Position numbers and translations under genes: made by a program. Below are positions 22,160 through 32,503 of a stretch of 64,000 nt of DNA, piece by piece. This DNA comes from Semisulcospira habei (Eukaryota > Mollusca > Gastropoda > Semisulcospiridae). Numbering within the stretch: the stretch's first letter is position 1; every line of letters starts with the position of its first letter. A model generated the notes under the pieces. That model had not been told where the DNA came from, did no database searches, and worked only from the letters and a program-made list of their open reading frames with translations. The stretch lies in assembly GCA_036245525.1 (NCBI GenBank), contig BTPG01000005.1:115301880-115365879 (forward strand), given 5' to 3'.

Positions 22160-22327
22160 TATCACCAGCAACAGACCGTCTGTCATTGTATCAGAACCTC
22201 ATGACGGACTCAGACAAAGTGGTTTCAGCAAGAGGCATAGATCCTCATGAGCCCCCGCGAACGCGGGGGCTCATGAGGATCTATACCTCTTGCAGTTGGG
22301 TGGTGTTCCATTTTTCTCTTCAGTGGC
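22160..22327 (+). mobile_element. Family A element with perfect hairpin
   Basis: The hairpin is at 22228-22294, with CCCCCGCGAACGCGGGGG at its tip. The body on the left is diverged (GACAAAGTGGTTTCAG kept); the right is GTTGGGTGGTGTTCCATTTT with TTCAGTGG. Both termini have decayed. Confidence 0.75.
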
Positions 22328-22332
22328 CAAAC

Positions 22333-22420
22333 TGCAAGAGGTATGGATTCTAATGAGTCATTGATGCGCGTCCTCGCAAGTTGCGGGCGCCTATGAGAGT
22401 CATACTGACGTCTTGAAATA
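22333..22420. repeat. Family A core, highly worn
   Basis: TGCAAGAGGTATGGATTCTA is clear; the right arm has only GCCTATGAGAGTCATAC. Confidence 0.5.
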
Positions 22421-22586
22421 GTTTGCTTTTACTGAGGCAGACCGCAGTAAGACCATCATGACGAAAATACTCCAACACACATTCAGCGCATGAGAGTCAC
22501 ACTGACGTCTTGAAATAGTTTGCGTTTACTGAGGCAGACCGCAGTAAGATCATCATGACGAAAATACTCCAACACAAATTCAGCGC
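22393..22586 (+). repeat. 97-bp tandem duplication
   Basis: ATGAGAGTCATACTGACGTC starts the first copy; the second starts ATGAGAGTCACACTGACGTC 97 bases later. They differ at a handful of bases. Confidence 0.9.
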
Positions 22587-22882
22587 AAGTCCCCACTAGG
22601 TTTCTGGGCATTGACCGAACCGGCCGGTATCTATCAATATTATGTGAACCTAAAATACGTCACCCCTTTAAAATTTTGAATCCGGCACAAAATTAAAAAT
22701 AAGCTTGGCATAATTCTTTTTTAAGTCTGAATGTATTTCGTCACTTCAAAACGCAAAATATTAGGCTAGAGGGCGGTTTTGACGGACGCAAGTTCAGCTT
22801 TGACCCTTTCAATGCCAAAAGCTGCCCTTCAGTGAGGCCGGAAAACTGAACAAGATCCACATGCTAGAGTCCTTCGGCATAA

Positions 22883-23045
22883 TTAACCCCTTCATTGTCA
22901 GAGGACGTAGATTGTGTTAGTCTGAAACTGCAGACCATTGTAAATTCATCAAGAAAATTGATACACACTTGAAAGTGGTTTCAACAAGAGGCGGGGGCTC
23001 ATGAGGATCTATTCCTCTTGCATTTGGGTGTTGTGAACCGGTGAA
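22883..23045 (+). mobile_element. Family A MITE with left arm deleted
   Basis: TTAACCCCTTCATTGTCAGA start, body through GTGGTTTCAACAAGAGGC, then directly GGGGGCTCATGAGGATCT. The right terminus is lost into GAACCGGTGAAGC. Confidence 0.8.
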
Positions 23046-24539
23046 GCACAACACCCTCTTTGCGTGTTAATTCTCTAAGCCCGGCTACCAAAACTGACAT
23101 CGCTCAGCCTTTTCCTGTACCTTGAACATTCGCACACTGTGTACGTTAGTGCACAGTGCCACACACTTGCGACAATGACCTGGCCAAAAAATGGACGACC
23201 CCCACATGATGAGGATCACTGAGACGTTCTGGTCGACGGCAAAGCAGACACTCTCGCGGCGTCAACACCATCTTCATCACCATCACAACATCGTCAACAT
23301 GCTCCGCGAGGAATTCCTCTCGACGATGCAAGAACCAAAACGCAGAGGATGCCACAGCCCGGCGCCGGAACGCTCACCCACAATAAGAGTTAACATTCTC
23401 AATTTTGGAGCCGAATGACAAGACTGAGACCGCAGAGATTCTCGAGAGCCTCTTTGCTGGGAACCTTCTGAACTTCTTTGCAACGAGACTAAACCCAAAA
23501 AACGACCTCGCGCCGGCTCGTCAGCCGTTGCCTGCGTGGTATTTTCCGGAAGTGGTATTTTCTCATGCCATGGTACATGCGACATCGGCAACTGCCCCCA
23601 AAGCAAAAGATTTGCTGATCAAATCGACGCACAGACCAGTCCATTAACTGACTGATTTTATCGACTTGTTTTGAAAAGATGTCACCAATGCTAATGGACT
23701 AACTGTTGTCAAGAATGTGTAGAATGTAGGTACGGTTTGAAAAACAACGCTTCTTCAAACAAACGTGTTACCAGCCAGGTTAATTGAAACTGTGAAGCTA
23801 AAAATGTACCTTACACCAAAGACAATACATTATGTATTGTCTTTGCTTACACTCAACCTATAGCGGCCAAGTCGGCGCGGTCATTGGATCACTGATTTTA
23901 ACACTGACGAATCATGCCGACCCCCAGGTCATGTTACATATTCCAATTGGGCAGTTGAGGCAGTAAGAGGACTGTGTTTTTAAAAATAACTTTTTGCCTT
24001 GTTTGAAAATTTGTAGTAGGGCTGAATGTTGGAATTTGCTGGAATTTTTTGGTTAGATGAGAAGAGACATGTTTGGTGCTTTGATTCATACCATCCTGAG
24101 CTTATCCAGTGGACAATTGTGGGCCTATGTTGAGTTCCCGTTGACGTAGTGATTTGAGGGGCACGCTGATTTCAGCTGTGTTTGGGGGTGGGGTTGGTAA
24201 GGAATCAGGTTCATAGCCAAGAAATGAGACAGTCAATGTGATGTTGGTTTTTTTTGTTTTGTTTTGTTTTTAAAATTATTTTGTGCATGGCAAATGTGCA
24301 GCTGGTAGGCGGTAGTGTTTTTTAGGGGATTGAAATATTAGGGGATGACTGGGACTGACTAAGGCTAAGAGACTGGACAGTACGGAAACGGCACTGTGTT
24401 CGGTGGCCCACCTCATGGGCCTACCTGCGGTTTGCTCCCCAATGCGCCATAAGCCTGCAAGTTTAGAGCCAATCAGTGGGCCGGCGCCCAGCTACGCTTG
24501 ATTTGTCATGGTCTATGAAGTCAGCCCCGGAAAAGAACG
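23046..24539. other. Long stretch without an assignable gene
   Basis: 23176-23650 is more GC-rich than its surroundings and has overlapping open frames (23191-23418 and 23405-23647, plus), the second including SLFAGNLLNFFATRLNPKND. I recognise no family and the frames overlap, so I do not call a gene. A short perfect palindrome, CAAAGACAATACATTATG and complement, lies at about 23819-23847. T-rich runs occur near 24245. Confidence 0.4.
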
Positions 24540-24670
24540 TTAACCCATTCAACCGTGAAACACTACAACAAGATAAGGTTCATCTATGATAGTTTAAGGG
24601 TGGTGCCAGGATAGCTTGGCGCCTGGCACCGCCCTTGAACTATCACGGGTTGAGCGTCTCCGTAGCCGAC
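24540..24670 (+). mobile_element. Family B MITE, truncated hairpin
   Basis: TTAACCCATTCAACCGTGAA left end. The hairpin is AGTTTAAGGGTGGTGCCAGG with part of the right arm missing, then a family-unlike right side. Confidence 0.75.
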
Positions 24671-24734
24671 TTCATCTTCAGAAGACAACCAACAACAATA
24701 ACAACAAAAACGTTCGACGGTATAGGTTAACTTG

Positions 24735-24806
24735 TTAACCCTTTGGCTGTCGTTCCTGCAGGACTCACCTCGACCCAAAACACGCTGCCGAGAGCCAAAG
24801 GATTAA
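24735..24806 (+). mobile_element. Family C MITE, worn
   Basis: TTAACCCTTTGGCTGTCG to CGAGAGCCAAAGGATTAA; only the middle GTTCCTGCAGGAC of the core remains. Confidence 0.75.
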
Positions 24807-25234
24807 GGTCGTAGGTGATTATTGTACAGCTGACTAATGATCTGTAGGGCCGCTTTAGTATAGGTCACTCAAGTTCCGAGGTGTATTGACTTAAAGCACC
24901 AACTAAAAGCAGTCCGCTGATGGCGCTAACACTGAGCTAGCTGTACGCTACCAATCACCCTCCGCCTGCTTTGCACTACAACACTGGGTGTTTATTCCAC
25001 TGATCTCAGACTTTGGGAGGTAGTCAGCTGTGATTTGGAAGGTAGCTGATTTTCAGATATATATGGGTCAAGGCCATGGCTCAGTCCTTGAAATTTGATC
25101 TAACTGCCTGGCTTCCATCTAAGTTCTCAAAGTCTCCTGGATCAGTGGTTTCAGTCGTAGGTTAGAATTAGTGTTTCGTTGCTGGTACCTCAACTGAACT
25201 GAGTGCACGCCGCGTAGTGTCATCACATACTATA
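24807..25234. other. No recognisable gene
   Basis: Unassigned sequence. Confidence 0.4.
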
Positions 25235-25323
25235 CCGACAAGCAAAAGAAATGCGACATTTTGGGAATCTCGGAAATACTAAGTGTTTCCGATGATTCCA
25301 AAAATGTCGCATTTTGCTCGTCA
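25235..25323. repeat. Family H palindrome
   Basis: GACAAGCAAAAGAAATGCGA CATTTTTGG arm pairs with CCAAAAATGTCGCATTTTGC; centre CGGAAATACTAAGTGTTTCCG. Partner at 50380. Confidence 0.85.
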
Positions 25324-25325
25324 GC

Positions 25326-25560
25326 AAACTAGACACGGATACTTTGGTATCAGTTTCAGCCAACTTAATGAAATTTCAAATACAAAACGATTTCCAAATA
25401 CCGTCAGTAGCTCGCTTGAGCTTGCCCTTAGCACCACGTGAATGTTCTGTGTTTACGTACAGTATGTGAGTGAATGCGTGTGATTCACGTGAGCGTGCTT
25501 GTTGGGTTCAGTTCGCGGCTACATTCTGCGCATTGAGTTATATTATAAATATGAGAAATG
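25326..25560 (+). mobile_element. SINE-S 3' portion
   Basis: Shares GGTATCAGTTTCAGCCAACT (variant), AGTAGCTCGCTTGAGCTTGC, CACCACGTGAATGTTCTGTG and TTGGGTTCAGTTCGCGGC with 40127-40600. It ends in an ATTATAAATATG tail. Confidence 0.7.
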
Positions 25561-25975
25561 CGCCATATAAATACCATGTAATAATAATAAAACCATGACG
25601 ATACTGTCTCAACAGACGTACTAATAAAAGCATTCTTTCAAGATGGCATTGTCCTTCGACACAATGTTTATTCGTAATTAGCATACTACTTCCTCTATTA
25701 ACTTTCTTGGAGTGGCCACACTGTTTAGTAGTAGAGCAATCAATACTAATACCGAAGCTTCTGAATCTGTAATTTATAATCTCCGCTAATACACCGCTGG
25801 CATCCCGCTGATTTTTGTCAAAAACGACGACGTTTGGACCCGGACTATTCATTATACGTCACCCCCTGCTGCCGAAAACACCGCAGATTCACCCCAATAA
25901 CCCCAAATAAACCATCCCAACTCAGTACGTTTGAACAGCGGTCAGAGACATAAATCTCCTTGTAACTTACTACTG
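25561..25975. other. No recognisable gene
   Basis: A minus-strand frame of about 104 codons has no recognisable domain. Confidence 0.4.
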
Positions 25976-26205
25976 AATTATCCTGTTTAGCCCCGACGCA
26001 CTACAGCCGGAGATGGTTCGACCATGATAATTTAAGGGCAGTGCCAGATTAGCTTGACGGCGCCAAGCTAATCTGGCATTACCCTTGAATTATCGTGAGT
26101 GGTCGATGCATCCCTGCTATACAGATGCTTGGATGCGTCACACAGTTGTCTGGTGACGCATCCAAAATTTGCTAAATGCGGCTGTGGGGTTAAATATGGT
26201 TTAAT
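25976..26205 (+). mobile_element. Family B MITE, ends decayed
   Basis: TGTTTAGCCCCGACGCACTA left side, hairpin with ATTAGCTTGACGGCGCCAAGC centre, right side CATCCAAAATTTGCTAAATG and GGGGTTAAATATGGTTTAA. Confidence 0.75.
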
Positions 26206-26249
26206 GGCGTCGGGATTAATGCGCTAATCAGTGCAGATGGAGCCGAACT

Positions 26250-26290
26250 CAAGAGGCGTAGATTCTCAGGAGTCTCTCGTGCAAATGGCG
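26250..26290. repeat. Degenerate family A arm
   Basis: CAAGAGGCGTAGATTCTCAG then GTGCAAATGG. Confidence 0.4.
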
Positions 26291-26585
26291 GGAATAAGGC
26301 TGAAGGATGATATTCATAATGGCCAATCCCGTAAATAATAACGTAAAACAAATCAGTACCAACGATGGAGCCCCAGGCTGAAGGCGAAAATAACGGCCAG
26401 AACAGAATTCACCCCACCTCTCTCCTAAGGATGCGCAGATCCTCACGAGCGCCAGGTGGCTCCACATAAAATAAACATCTGTCCTCTTTGCAGATAGGAT
26501 GGAAAATAAAAGTCGTTGCGGGCTTAAAAGCAATGGGCGAAAAAGTAAGCAGGACCGACTCGTACAGACCCTCAGTGTGTAAAAT

Positions 26586-26680
26586 GGCTTAGTTAGCTAT
26601 TTGGGTTTAACGCCTGCTCAGGCGATCTCGACAAGGGCCATCTCACGGCAGCCTGTTGTAAACGGGATCACCACGCGTCA
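26586..26680 (+). repeat. Repeat O copy
   Basis: TTAGTTAGCTATTTGGGTTT AACGCC with CTCAGGCGAT and CATCTCACGGCAGCC. Equivalent to 61567-61660. Confidence 0.55.
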
Positions 26681-26935
26681 ACGTAGGGTCAGTGCGCGTT
26701 GGAAAACGCATTACTCACTTGTTCCTGATTAAAGAAACACAAAATGTGAAATCTTTCAGATTTTAATGGATCTTCCACTAGACTGTGCAAAGCCATGTTA
26801 CCGTGAAAAGCCTATTGACTGACGACACACTCATGCGTCCTGCAACGCTATGCGATTACACCCTCCTAATGAGTTTCATCACGTTGACGGTGTCTAACTA
26901 CATAATACGGTACAGGAGCGCTATCTTGTCGAGCT

Positions 26936-27194
26936 TTAACCGATTCAGTCCCGACACACCACAGCAAGATATGGTTTGACCATGATAGTTCAAGGGTGGT
27001 GCCAGAATAACTTGGCGCCTATAGGCGCCAAGCTATTCTGGCACCACCCTTGAACTATCATGTATAGGCGCCAAGCTATTCTGGCACCACCCTTGAACTA
27101 TCATGGTCGATCTGTCTCCTGAGCTGTAAATAATGCAGTCCTCAGAGGACAACTGACTCCAAAATGCGGGTATTTCGTACCTGGGATGAGTTAA
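26936..27194 (+). mobile_element. Family B MITE with the right arm duplicated
   Basis: TTAACCGATTCAGTCCCGAC to GGGATGAGTTAA. After the normal hairpin, TATAGGCGCCAAGCTATTCT through ACTATCATG (about 43 bases) is repeated, so one left arm faces two right arms. Confidence 0.9.
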
Positions 27195-27296
27195 TCATGG
27201 AACAATCCGGGGCTCTCAAATATGCCGACGGAACCGATCAGTATCTTCTGCAGTTGTGTGGGTTTTTTTTAGCTCGCAAGCCAGCTCACTCTATCC

Positions 27297-27352
27297 GCAA
27301 GAGAAATTGATTCTCATGAGCCTGCAGGGGCTTGTGAGAAATCAAAGCAGCT
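27297..27352. repeat. Family A core, shortened
   Basis: GCAAGAGAAATTGATTCTCA TGAGCC against GGGGCTTGTGAGAAATCAAA. Confidence 0.55.
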
Positions 27353-27454
27353 TGGCCGGCCAACTGTCTTTTAAGTTGAGGGTGGCGTCGGGGTTTGATT
27401 TCCAGTGCCTTACACACACACCATTTGGCCACTCTGTTGCACTCTTGACCATAT

Positions 27455-27557
<103 letters not shown>

Positions 27558-27661
27558 GCCTGGGGGTAGTCCCTACTGCTTTATGTAGTAGCTGTTCAGT
27601 GGAAGGCTCAAAATGAGTACGTATGTCATTCCTTATCTCCCACTCCCCTCTCTTTCTAGAT

Positions 27662-27799
27662 CTAGTCAGCGATGCAGTCACAAAAAGGACAGCTGATGTC
27701 CTGATGACACAATACAAGCTTACCAGCCTGGAATTCCATGGCATTAGCACAGCAAGAGCATTCTCAGAATTGAATAAAAAATTACGTCCCTTGAGCTAA
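27662..27799 (+). CDS. Possible 3'-terminal exon of an unidentified gene
   Basis: CCCCTCTCTTTCTAG ends at 27659, a good polypyrimidine/AG acceptor. Taken with a two-base phase it opens 45 codons to TAA at 27797. The peptide includes [20 protein letters not shown] and [20 protein letters not shown], and ends LRPLS. It has balanced composition and no repeat. No polyadenylation signal or upstream exon was identified and I recognise no family, so it may be chance. Confidence 0.22.
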   Translation, partial: LVSDAVTKRTADVLMTQYKLTSLEFHGISTARAFSELNKKLRPLS

Positions 27800-27844
27800 T
27801 CTGATTGAGTGCATTTTTGGCTTTGGGCGACACCTTTGTTAAAA

Positions 27845-27991
<147 letters not shown>

Positions 27992-27993
27992 CT

Positions 27994-28046
27994 CATCCCA
28001 GTAAGTAACAGAATGTCGGGCCGAGGGCCTGTTACTTACTGGGATG
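27994..28046. repeat. Family K inverted repeat
   Basis: CATCCCAGTAAGTAACAG pairs with CTGTTACTTACTGGGATG (A/C mismatch at the tip); loop GTCGGGCCGAGG. Confidence 0.8.
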
Positions 28047-28131
28047 GCTACTGGGGGGTGTATATATAAATTATAAGAATCATCAGTTGCCTCTTGTAAC
28101 CGGTGATCAATTCCAACTCCGCTTTTGTGAC

Positions 28132-28227
28132 GGCAAAAGATATTAAGTCCATTTTTGTGAAAAGTTAATTCGCAGTGTAAACACGATGAAAATCTCGCTT
28201 TTCAAAAATGGACTTGATGTCTTTTGC
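28132..28227. repeat. Family J inverted repeat
   Basis: GGCAAAAGATATTAAGTCCA TTTTTG pairs with the CAAAAATGGACTTGATGTCT TTTGCC arm. Inner sequence contains AAAGTTAATTCGC. Confidence 0.8.
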
Positions 28228-28484
28228 CTCTACAGGGCAAAGCTGTCCACCCGATTGAGGGTGTCTTTGGCGTTGAAAAGTACAACCGGGTTAGAGCGTC
28301 ACGATTTTCATACATCGTTACTCATTTGAGACAAATTGAGACGCCACTTATAAGAATTACCAGCGACGCCCCGCCGCAATTTAATACAGTTGAGGGAGTC
28401 TGAGCCAGTCCCCTTGTGCTATGAGTCTTCGAAGAAACGGTGTCATACCAAATTTTAATCTGACGAATGACTGAATCAACGTAA

Positions 28485-28550
28485 TTCCTGCAGGAATCAT
28501 CGCGACAAAAAAAAAAAAAAAAAAAACGCTGCCGACAGCCAAAAGGTTAA
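28485..28550 (-). mobile_element. Family C MITE, half, interrupted by an A run
   Basis: ATTCCTGCAGGAATCATCGC GACA runs into about 20 A, then CGCTGCCGACAGCC and AAAGGTTAA. The left terminus is missing. Confidence 0.75.
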
Positions 28551-28570
28551 AACGATACTTACAGAAAAAA

Positions 28571-28651
28571 ATGTGTGCTGCATGCGAGTTTGTAATTTTG
28601 GACCTTTCGGGTCTAGAGCCGTGAGGTCCAAGATCACAGACCAGCACACAA
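28571..28651. repeat. Family F palindrome
   Basis: TGTGTGCTG...TTTTGGACC against GGTCCAAGATCACAGACCAG CACACA, with a small insertion in the left arm. Confidence 0.75.
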
Positions 28652-28918
28652 AGGCAGAGAATTATTCGGTCGATCTGATTATCTATGTTGATAAAAGACA
28701 TAACTGACAAATTGCCAGTGGGGATCAAAGCAAACCAGTGAACCGTAAACAGACGATCCAGGCACTGCCAAGACCTTCTGAACCAAAACTGTGTCGTCTT
28801 TATTATGAACTGGATAATCAGGATTATTTAGTTATCACATTTCTTTTTTGTCAACGTGTGAAATTATATCGCAAAATAACGAACCCGCTTACTATAGTAA
28901 TTTATATAAACAAAAAAC

Positions 28919-29205
28919 CTAGTATAATATACCAAAAACCTTCAGTGGCTAGTATAATGTATCACAAACCTTCAATGCCTAGTATAGGGTATTAAAAACC
29001 TTCAAGGCCTAGTATAAGGGTATTAAAAACCTTCAAGGCCTAGTATAAGGTATTAAAAACCTTCAAGGTCTAGTATAAGATATCAAAAACCTTCAGTATA
29101 TAGTATAATGTATCAAAAACCTTCAAGGCCTAGTATAATGTATTAAAAACCTTCAAGGACTAGTATAATGTATTAAAAATCTTCAAGGCCTAGTATAAGG
29201 TATCA
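28919..29205 (+). repeat. Minisatellite of about 30 bp
   Basis: Nine or so copies of CTAGTATAAGGTATTAAAAA CCTTCAAGG with variation at the AAGG/AATG and TTAA/TCAA positions. Confidence 0.93.
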
Positions 29206-29212
29206 TTGACTG

Positions 29213-29482
29213 CTACTGACTATACAGCTGGGCGGAAAAGACGCGTATCGACGAGTCGATACGCGCCTAATCCAGCGAGCGGTATCGTCAGTGCCTGTCA
29301 AGGACTGCGCGGGTGTTTCTTTCGCCGAGCGGTATCGTCTTAGCATCTAGTAAGGATTCCTAGGTACGCATCTCCTTCGCCAAGTTTTATCGTCAAAGGG
29401 CAGCCAAAGACTACGAACACATCTTTGACCTGCGCCGAACGATAGCAATCAAGCAGTTGAGGGCCGAGACAGGTCACTTCAC
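29213..29482. other. No recognisable gene; short inverted motif
   Basis: ACGCGTATCGACGAGTCGAT ACGCG is a small palindrome at about 29240-29265; CGAGCGGTATCGTC recurs twice after it. Confidence 0.5.
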
Positions 29483-29494
29483 ACCCTAACCCTG

Positions 29495-29712
29495 TTAAAG
29501 GCATCCTGATACACCCATTGCTTGAAATAAACTTGACTGTGATAGTTCAAGGGTGGTGCCAGAATAGCTTGGCGCCTGAGGCGCCACGCTAATTCTGGCA
29601 TCACCCTTCAACTAAAACGGTTTTTTGGTCGATCTCCTAAATCTGTAATGCAGCCTTCATAGGACCATAAGCATTTTTTTTTAAAAATCAGCATCAGGAT
29701 ATAATGGGTTAA
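29495..29712 (-). mobile_element. Family B MITE, CATCCTGATAC-end subtype
   Basis: From TTAAAGGCATCCTGATACAC to ATCAGGATATAATGGGTTAA. Hairpin loop GGCGCCTGAGGCGCC; the right arm is worn (CACGCTAATTCTGG). Confidence 0.8.
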
Positions 29713-29757
29713 CGTTCATACGGCTGACGACGGTCCGAGGACCTTTTGCGCACCAGG
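29713..29757. repeat. Family G fragment (one arm)
   Basis: CGGCTGACGACGGTCCGAGG ACCTTTTGCGCAC starts directly at the TTAA of the preceding B element. Confidence 0.55.
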
Positions 29758-30298
29758 CCTCCCCTTTGGAAGCCAACACCTGCTAGCGTTATATCCAATA
29801 CTGCAGTATATGAGAGCGCTAATGATATATAATTCTGATCCACAACACTGAGTAAAATGTGCCGGATCAACAGAACAATGTGCTGTGAAAGGAACTCGTG
29901 GATATAATGGGTGAATACTCTTCCGCTCACCTCGAACCTCACCCCTCCAAAGTGCATCGGCATACCCGCACCCACCCACCGCGGTACTTGAACACGCAGG
30001 TTGACGTCGTTGATACGGAGAGCTGATTCAGCCGCTCATTTTGATCCGGTCTTTGGCACCCAACGTTTCACCCAAACAATCTCCGCACGGGGTCAACCCA
30101 TACATTTTGCTATTTAGAAAGAAACGGTGGAAACATTGAACTTCGAAGCCTTGAAAGAACTGCCGGAGACGGTGCGTGCGATGACCTCTCCCCCCCCCCA
30201 CCCCCACCAGCGCCAACCTCGCTGCCCTGAAAAACAACTGGAGCCGATGTACGCGTATGACGCCAGCATGAAGCACAGATGGATGCAAACTGGTCTCG
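29758..30298. other. No recognisable gene
   Basis: Overlapping short minus-strand frames (29709-29979, 30028-30302) have no recognisable domain. Confidence 0.4.
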
Positions 30299-30410
30299 GC
30301 AAGAGGCTTAGATCCTCATGAGCCCCCGCAGTCGCGGGGGCTCATGAGGATCTAAGTCTCTTGCAGTTAGATCGCGTTCACCTCTTACTCTCGACAGTGA
30401 AGGGGTAAAG
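30299..30410 (+). mobile_element. Family A hairpin with right half of its body
   Basis: GCAAGAGGCTTAGATCCTCA and its full complement (30364); TTAG in one arm is matched by CTAA in the other. The right end is CGACAGTGAAGGGGTAA. The left body is missing. Confidence 0.85.
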
Positions 30411-30445
30411 TTATTATTAAGACTTTTGGATGCTCGGCGACCTCT

Positions 30446-30523
30446 GTGCGCTGGTCTGTGATTTTTTTTTTTTACCTTACAAACTGAAAGCCCTAAGGTC
30501 CAAAATCATAGACCAGCACACAT
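30446..30523. repeat. Family F palindrome
   Basis: TGTGCGCTGGTCTGTGATTT against AAATCATAGACCAGCACACA; the left arm is broken by a T run. Confidence 0.75.
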
Positions 30524-30574
30524 GTATTATTTTATGCGTATGTGTCTTGCAAACAGACGCCATACTAAGCTGAA

Positions 30575-30662
30575 GTAAATCCAACCACCCCCACCCACCC
30601 ACCCACACCCCCCCCCCACCCCCCCCCACCCCCACCCCCCCCCAAAAAAAAAAAAAAAAAAT
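30575..30662. repeat. CCCACC/C-run and A-run low-complexity tract
   Basis: C-rich (CCCAC)n followed by about 18 A. Confidence 0.95.
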
Positions 30663-30920
30663 CCACATCAAGGCGATTAAACACCATGAACGGTAAACAA
30701 AGTAAGCAATAATAGTATCAGAGGTAGTTCCCTTGAAGACTAGATGCCTGAGCGAATGGCTTACTGCAGGTTTGACCGGAGATGTGATAAATGGCTTCAT
30801 TTGCTGCTTTTTCGGTTCACCTGTGTCGCGACCTTGAAGGTGGTCACATGATCTTAGTTTTTTTCCCCAAGACACTCTGTCTTACTGCGAAAGTTCTATG
30901 ATCATTACCTGGCCTTTCGA

Positions 30921-31121
30921 TTAACCCAACCCCTTCACTGCAAGTGGACGTAGACTGTGTTTTGGAAATATTCAGCGTCAAAGATCCCCAGCCGACAAAG
31001 GAACGTCGATACAAAGTGGTTTCAGCAAGAGGCATAGATCCTCATGAGCCCCCGCAATTGCGGGGGCTCATGAGGATCCATACCTCTTGAAGTTCAATTT
31101 TCTCGGCAGTAAAGGGGTTAA
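30921..31121 (+). mobile_element. Family A MITE, complete reference copy, 201 bp
   Basis: TTAACCCAACCCCTTCACTG to CGGCAGTAAAGGGGTTAA with TTAA at each end. Order: terminal repeat; GGACGTAGACTGTGTTTTGG; CAGCGTCAAAGATCCCCAGC; GTGGTTTCA; 66-base hairpin with AATT tip; TTCAATTTTCTCGGCAG. The CCC ends next to TTAA are the hallmark of piggyBac-type elements. There is no coding capacity. Confidence 0.88.
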
Positions 31122-31455
31122 GGCACTGCTTTGGAGTACAGAGCCTCTTCACGGGGATTTGGGAAATCATTATACTTCTCTGACCTTTACGAAACATGAA
31201 TAACAGCCACGAAAATCAGTGATGCGGCCAATGGCCTCAATCATGTAACGCCAAGGTTGCTTGTGACTAACTGCCCCGATGATTCAAAATCACACAACAG
31301 GAAACATTTAAATATTAATTATATAAAAGGGGTACGGGTGGGAGGGTGCGAATGAGAAAAGGAAAACTTAATTATTGCAGGGGTGACAGTGCGAAAAACT
31401 GAAATGACTGAAAACGGCCCACGGACCAACTAACTATGCTCCATGATTCACGGCC
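31122..31455. other. No recognisable gene
   Basis: Unassigned. Confidence 0.4.
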
Positions 31456-31523
31456 AGCAAGAGACATAAATTCTCATGAGTCCCTGCGAATGCAGGGGCT
31501 TACGAGAATTTATTCCTTTTGCA
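31456..31523. repeat. Family A hairpin, bare core
   Basis: GCAAGAGACATAAATTCTCA against TACGAGAATTTATTCCTTTT GC; a lone right arm recurs at about 31655-31685. Confidence 0.75.
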
Positions 31524-31539
31524 GATAGAACAGGCTGAC

Positions 31540-31960
31540 CTATGGGTTGTTCTTTCTGAACCCTAAAAGATGAAATCCAGCATCTGGGTTTTTGAAGTGG
31601 GGAAAAAAGTGAATCAGCCTCCAGGACTGAGGACTGTCCCCCACGTTGTGATGCAGGGGCTCATGAGAATTTATGCCTCCTACAGATGGAACAGGCTGAC
31701 CTAAGGGTTGTTCTGTCTGAACCCTAAAAGATGAAATCCAGCGTCTGGGGTTTTGAAGAAGAAGGGGGAAAAAAGTGAATCAGCCTCCAGGCCTAGGGAC
31801 TTTTGAAGAAGAAGAAAAAAAAAGTGAATCAGCCTCCAGGCCTAGGGACTTTTGAAGAAGAAGAAAAAAAAAGTGAATCAGCCTCCAGGCCTAGGGACTT
31901 TTGAAGAAGAAGCCGGGGGGAAAAAAGTGAATCAGCCTCCAGGCCTAGGGACTGTCATGC
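31540..31960 (+). repeat. Tandem repeat GAAGAAG...AGTGAATCAGCCTCCAG
   Basis: Units of about 52 bp containing AAAGTGAATCAGCCTCCAGG CCTAGGGACTTTTG, four copies in 31750-31950. An older, longer-period duplication (about 180 bp, GGTTGTTCT...AGATGAAATCCAGC) lies to their left. Confidence 0.9.
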
Positions 31961-32230
31961 ACGTTGTGATTGTCAGTTTGACGCCGTGCAAGCGATGGAG
32001 ACTATATCTCACGGCTTTAAAGGCTTAAAGAGAGAAGAAGTCAATACGTCCACTGCCGGACTCACAATGTACCTCACATCCCTACAGACCCAATACCTGC
32101 GACTAGTGAAAAATCTTTATAAAGCTGAAAGGCTAAACGTACGTGACGGTCGCTCTCCGCAGGTGGTCGCTCACGGAACGACAATTTCCCGCTTTTTTGG
32201 CAGGTCGCCCTGGCCGTTAAAAAGGCGAAA

Positions 32231-32315
32231 CCGTAGTGGCTGTCGGAGCGATTTTGGTCCACGCGATTCCTTCTGAAAGGGGAATCGTGTCGACCGAAAC
32301 CGCCCCGACAGCTGA
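32231..32315. repeat. Family L inverted repeat
   Basis: GGCTGTCGGAGCGATTTTGG and the GCGATTCC centre pair with GGAATCG and CCGAAACCGCCCCGACAGC. Confidence 0.75.
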
Positions 32316-32435
32316 AGTTCACTTCACTAATTATTTGCCGAGATAGGTCCGTAGATACAATGCACCGTCAGTACGGTCGCAGGCCTGAACCTCTGGGCCT
32401 TACTCCGTCAGAGTTACTACACCTGACAGATCGAG

Positions 32436-32503
32436 TGCAAGAGGCATAGATCCTCATGAGCCCCTGCTTTCGCTGGGGCTCATGAAAATCTATGCCTCTT
32501 GCA
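32436..32503. repeat. Family A hairpin, bare core
   Basis: TGCAAGAGGCATAGATCCTC against GAAAATCTATGCCTCTTGCA; tip CCCCTGCTTTCGCTGGGG. Confidence 0.88.
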
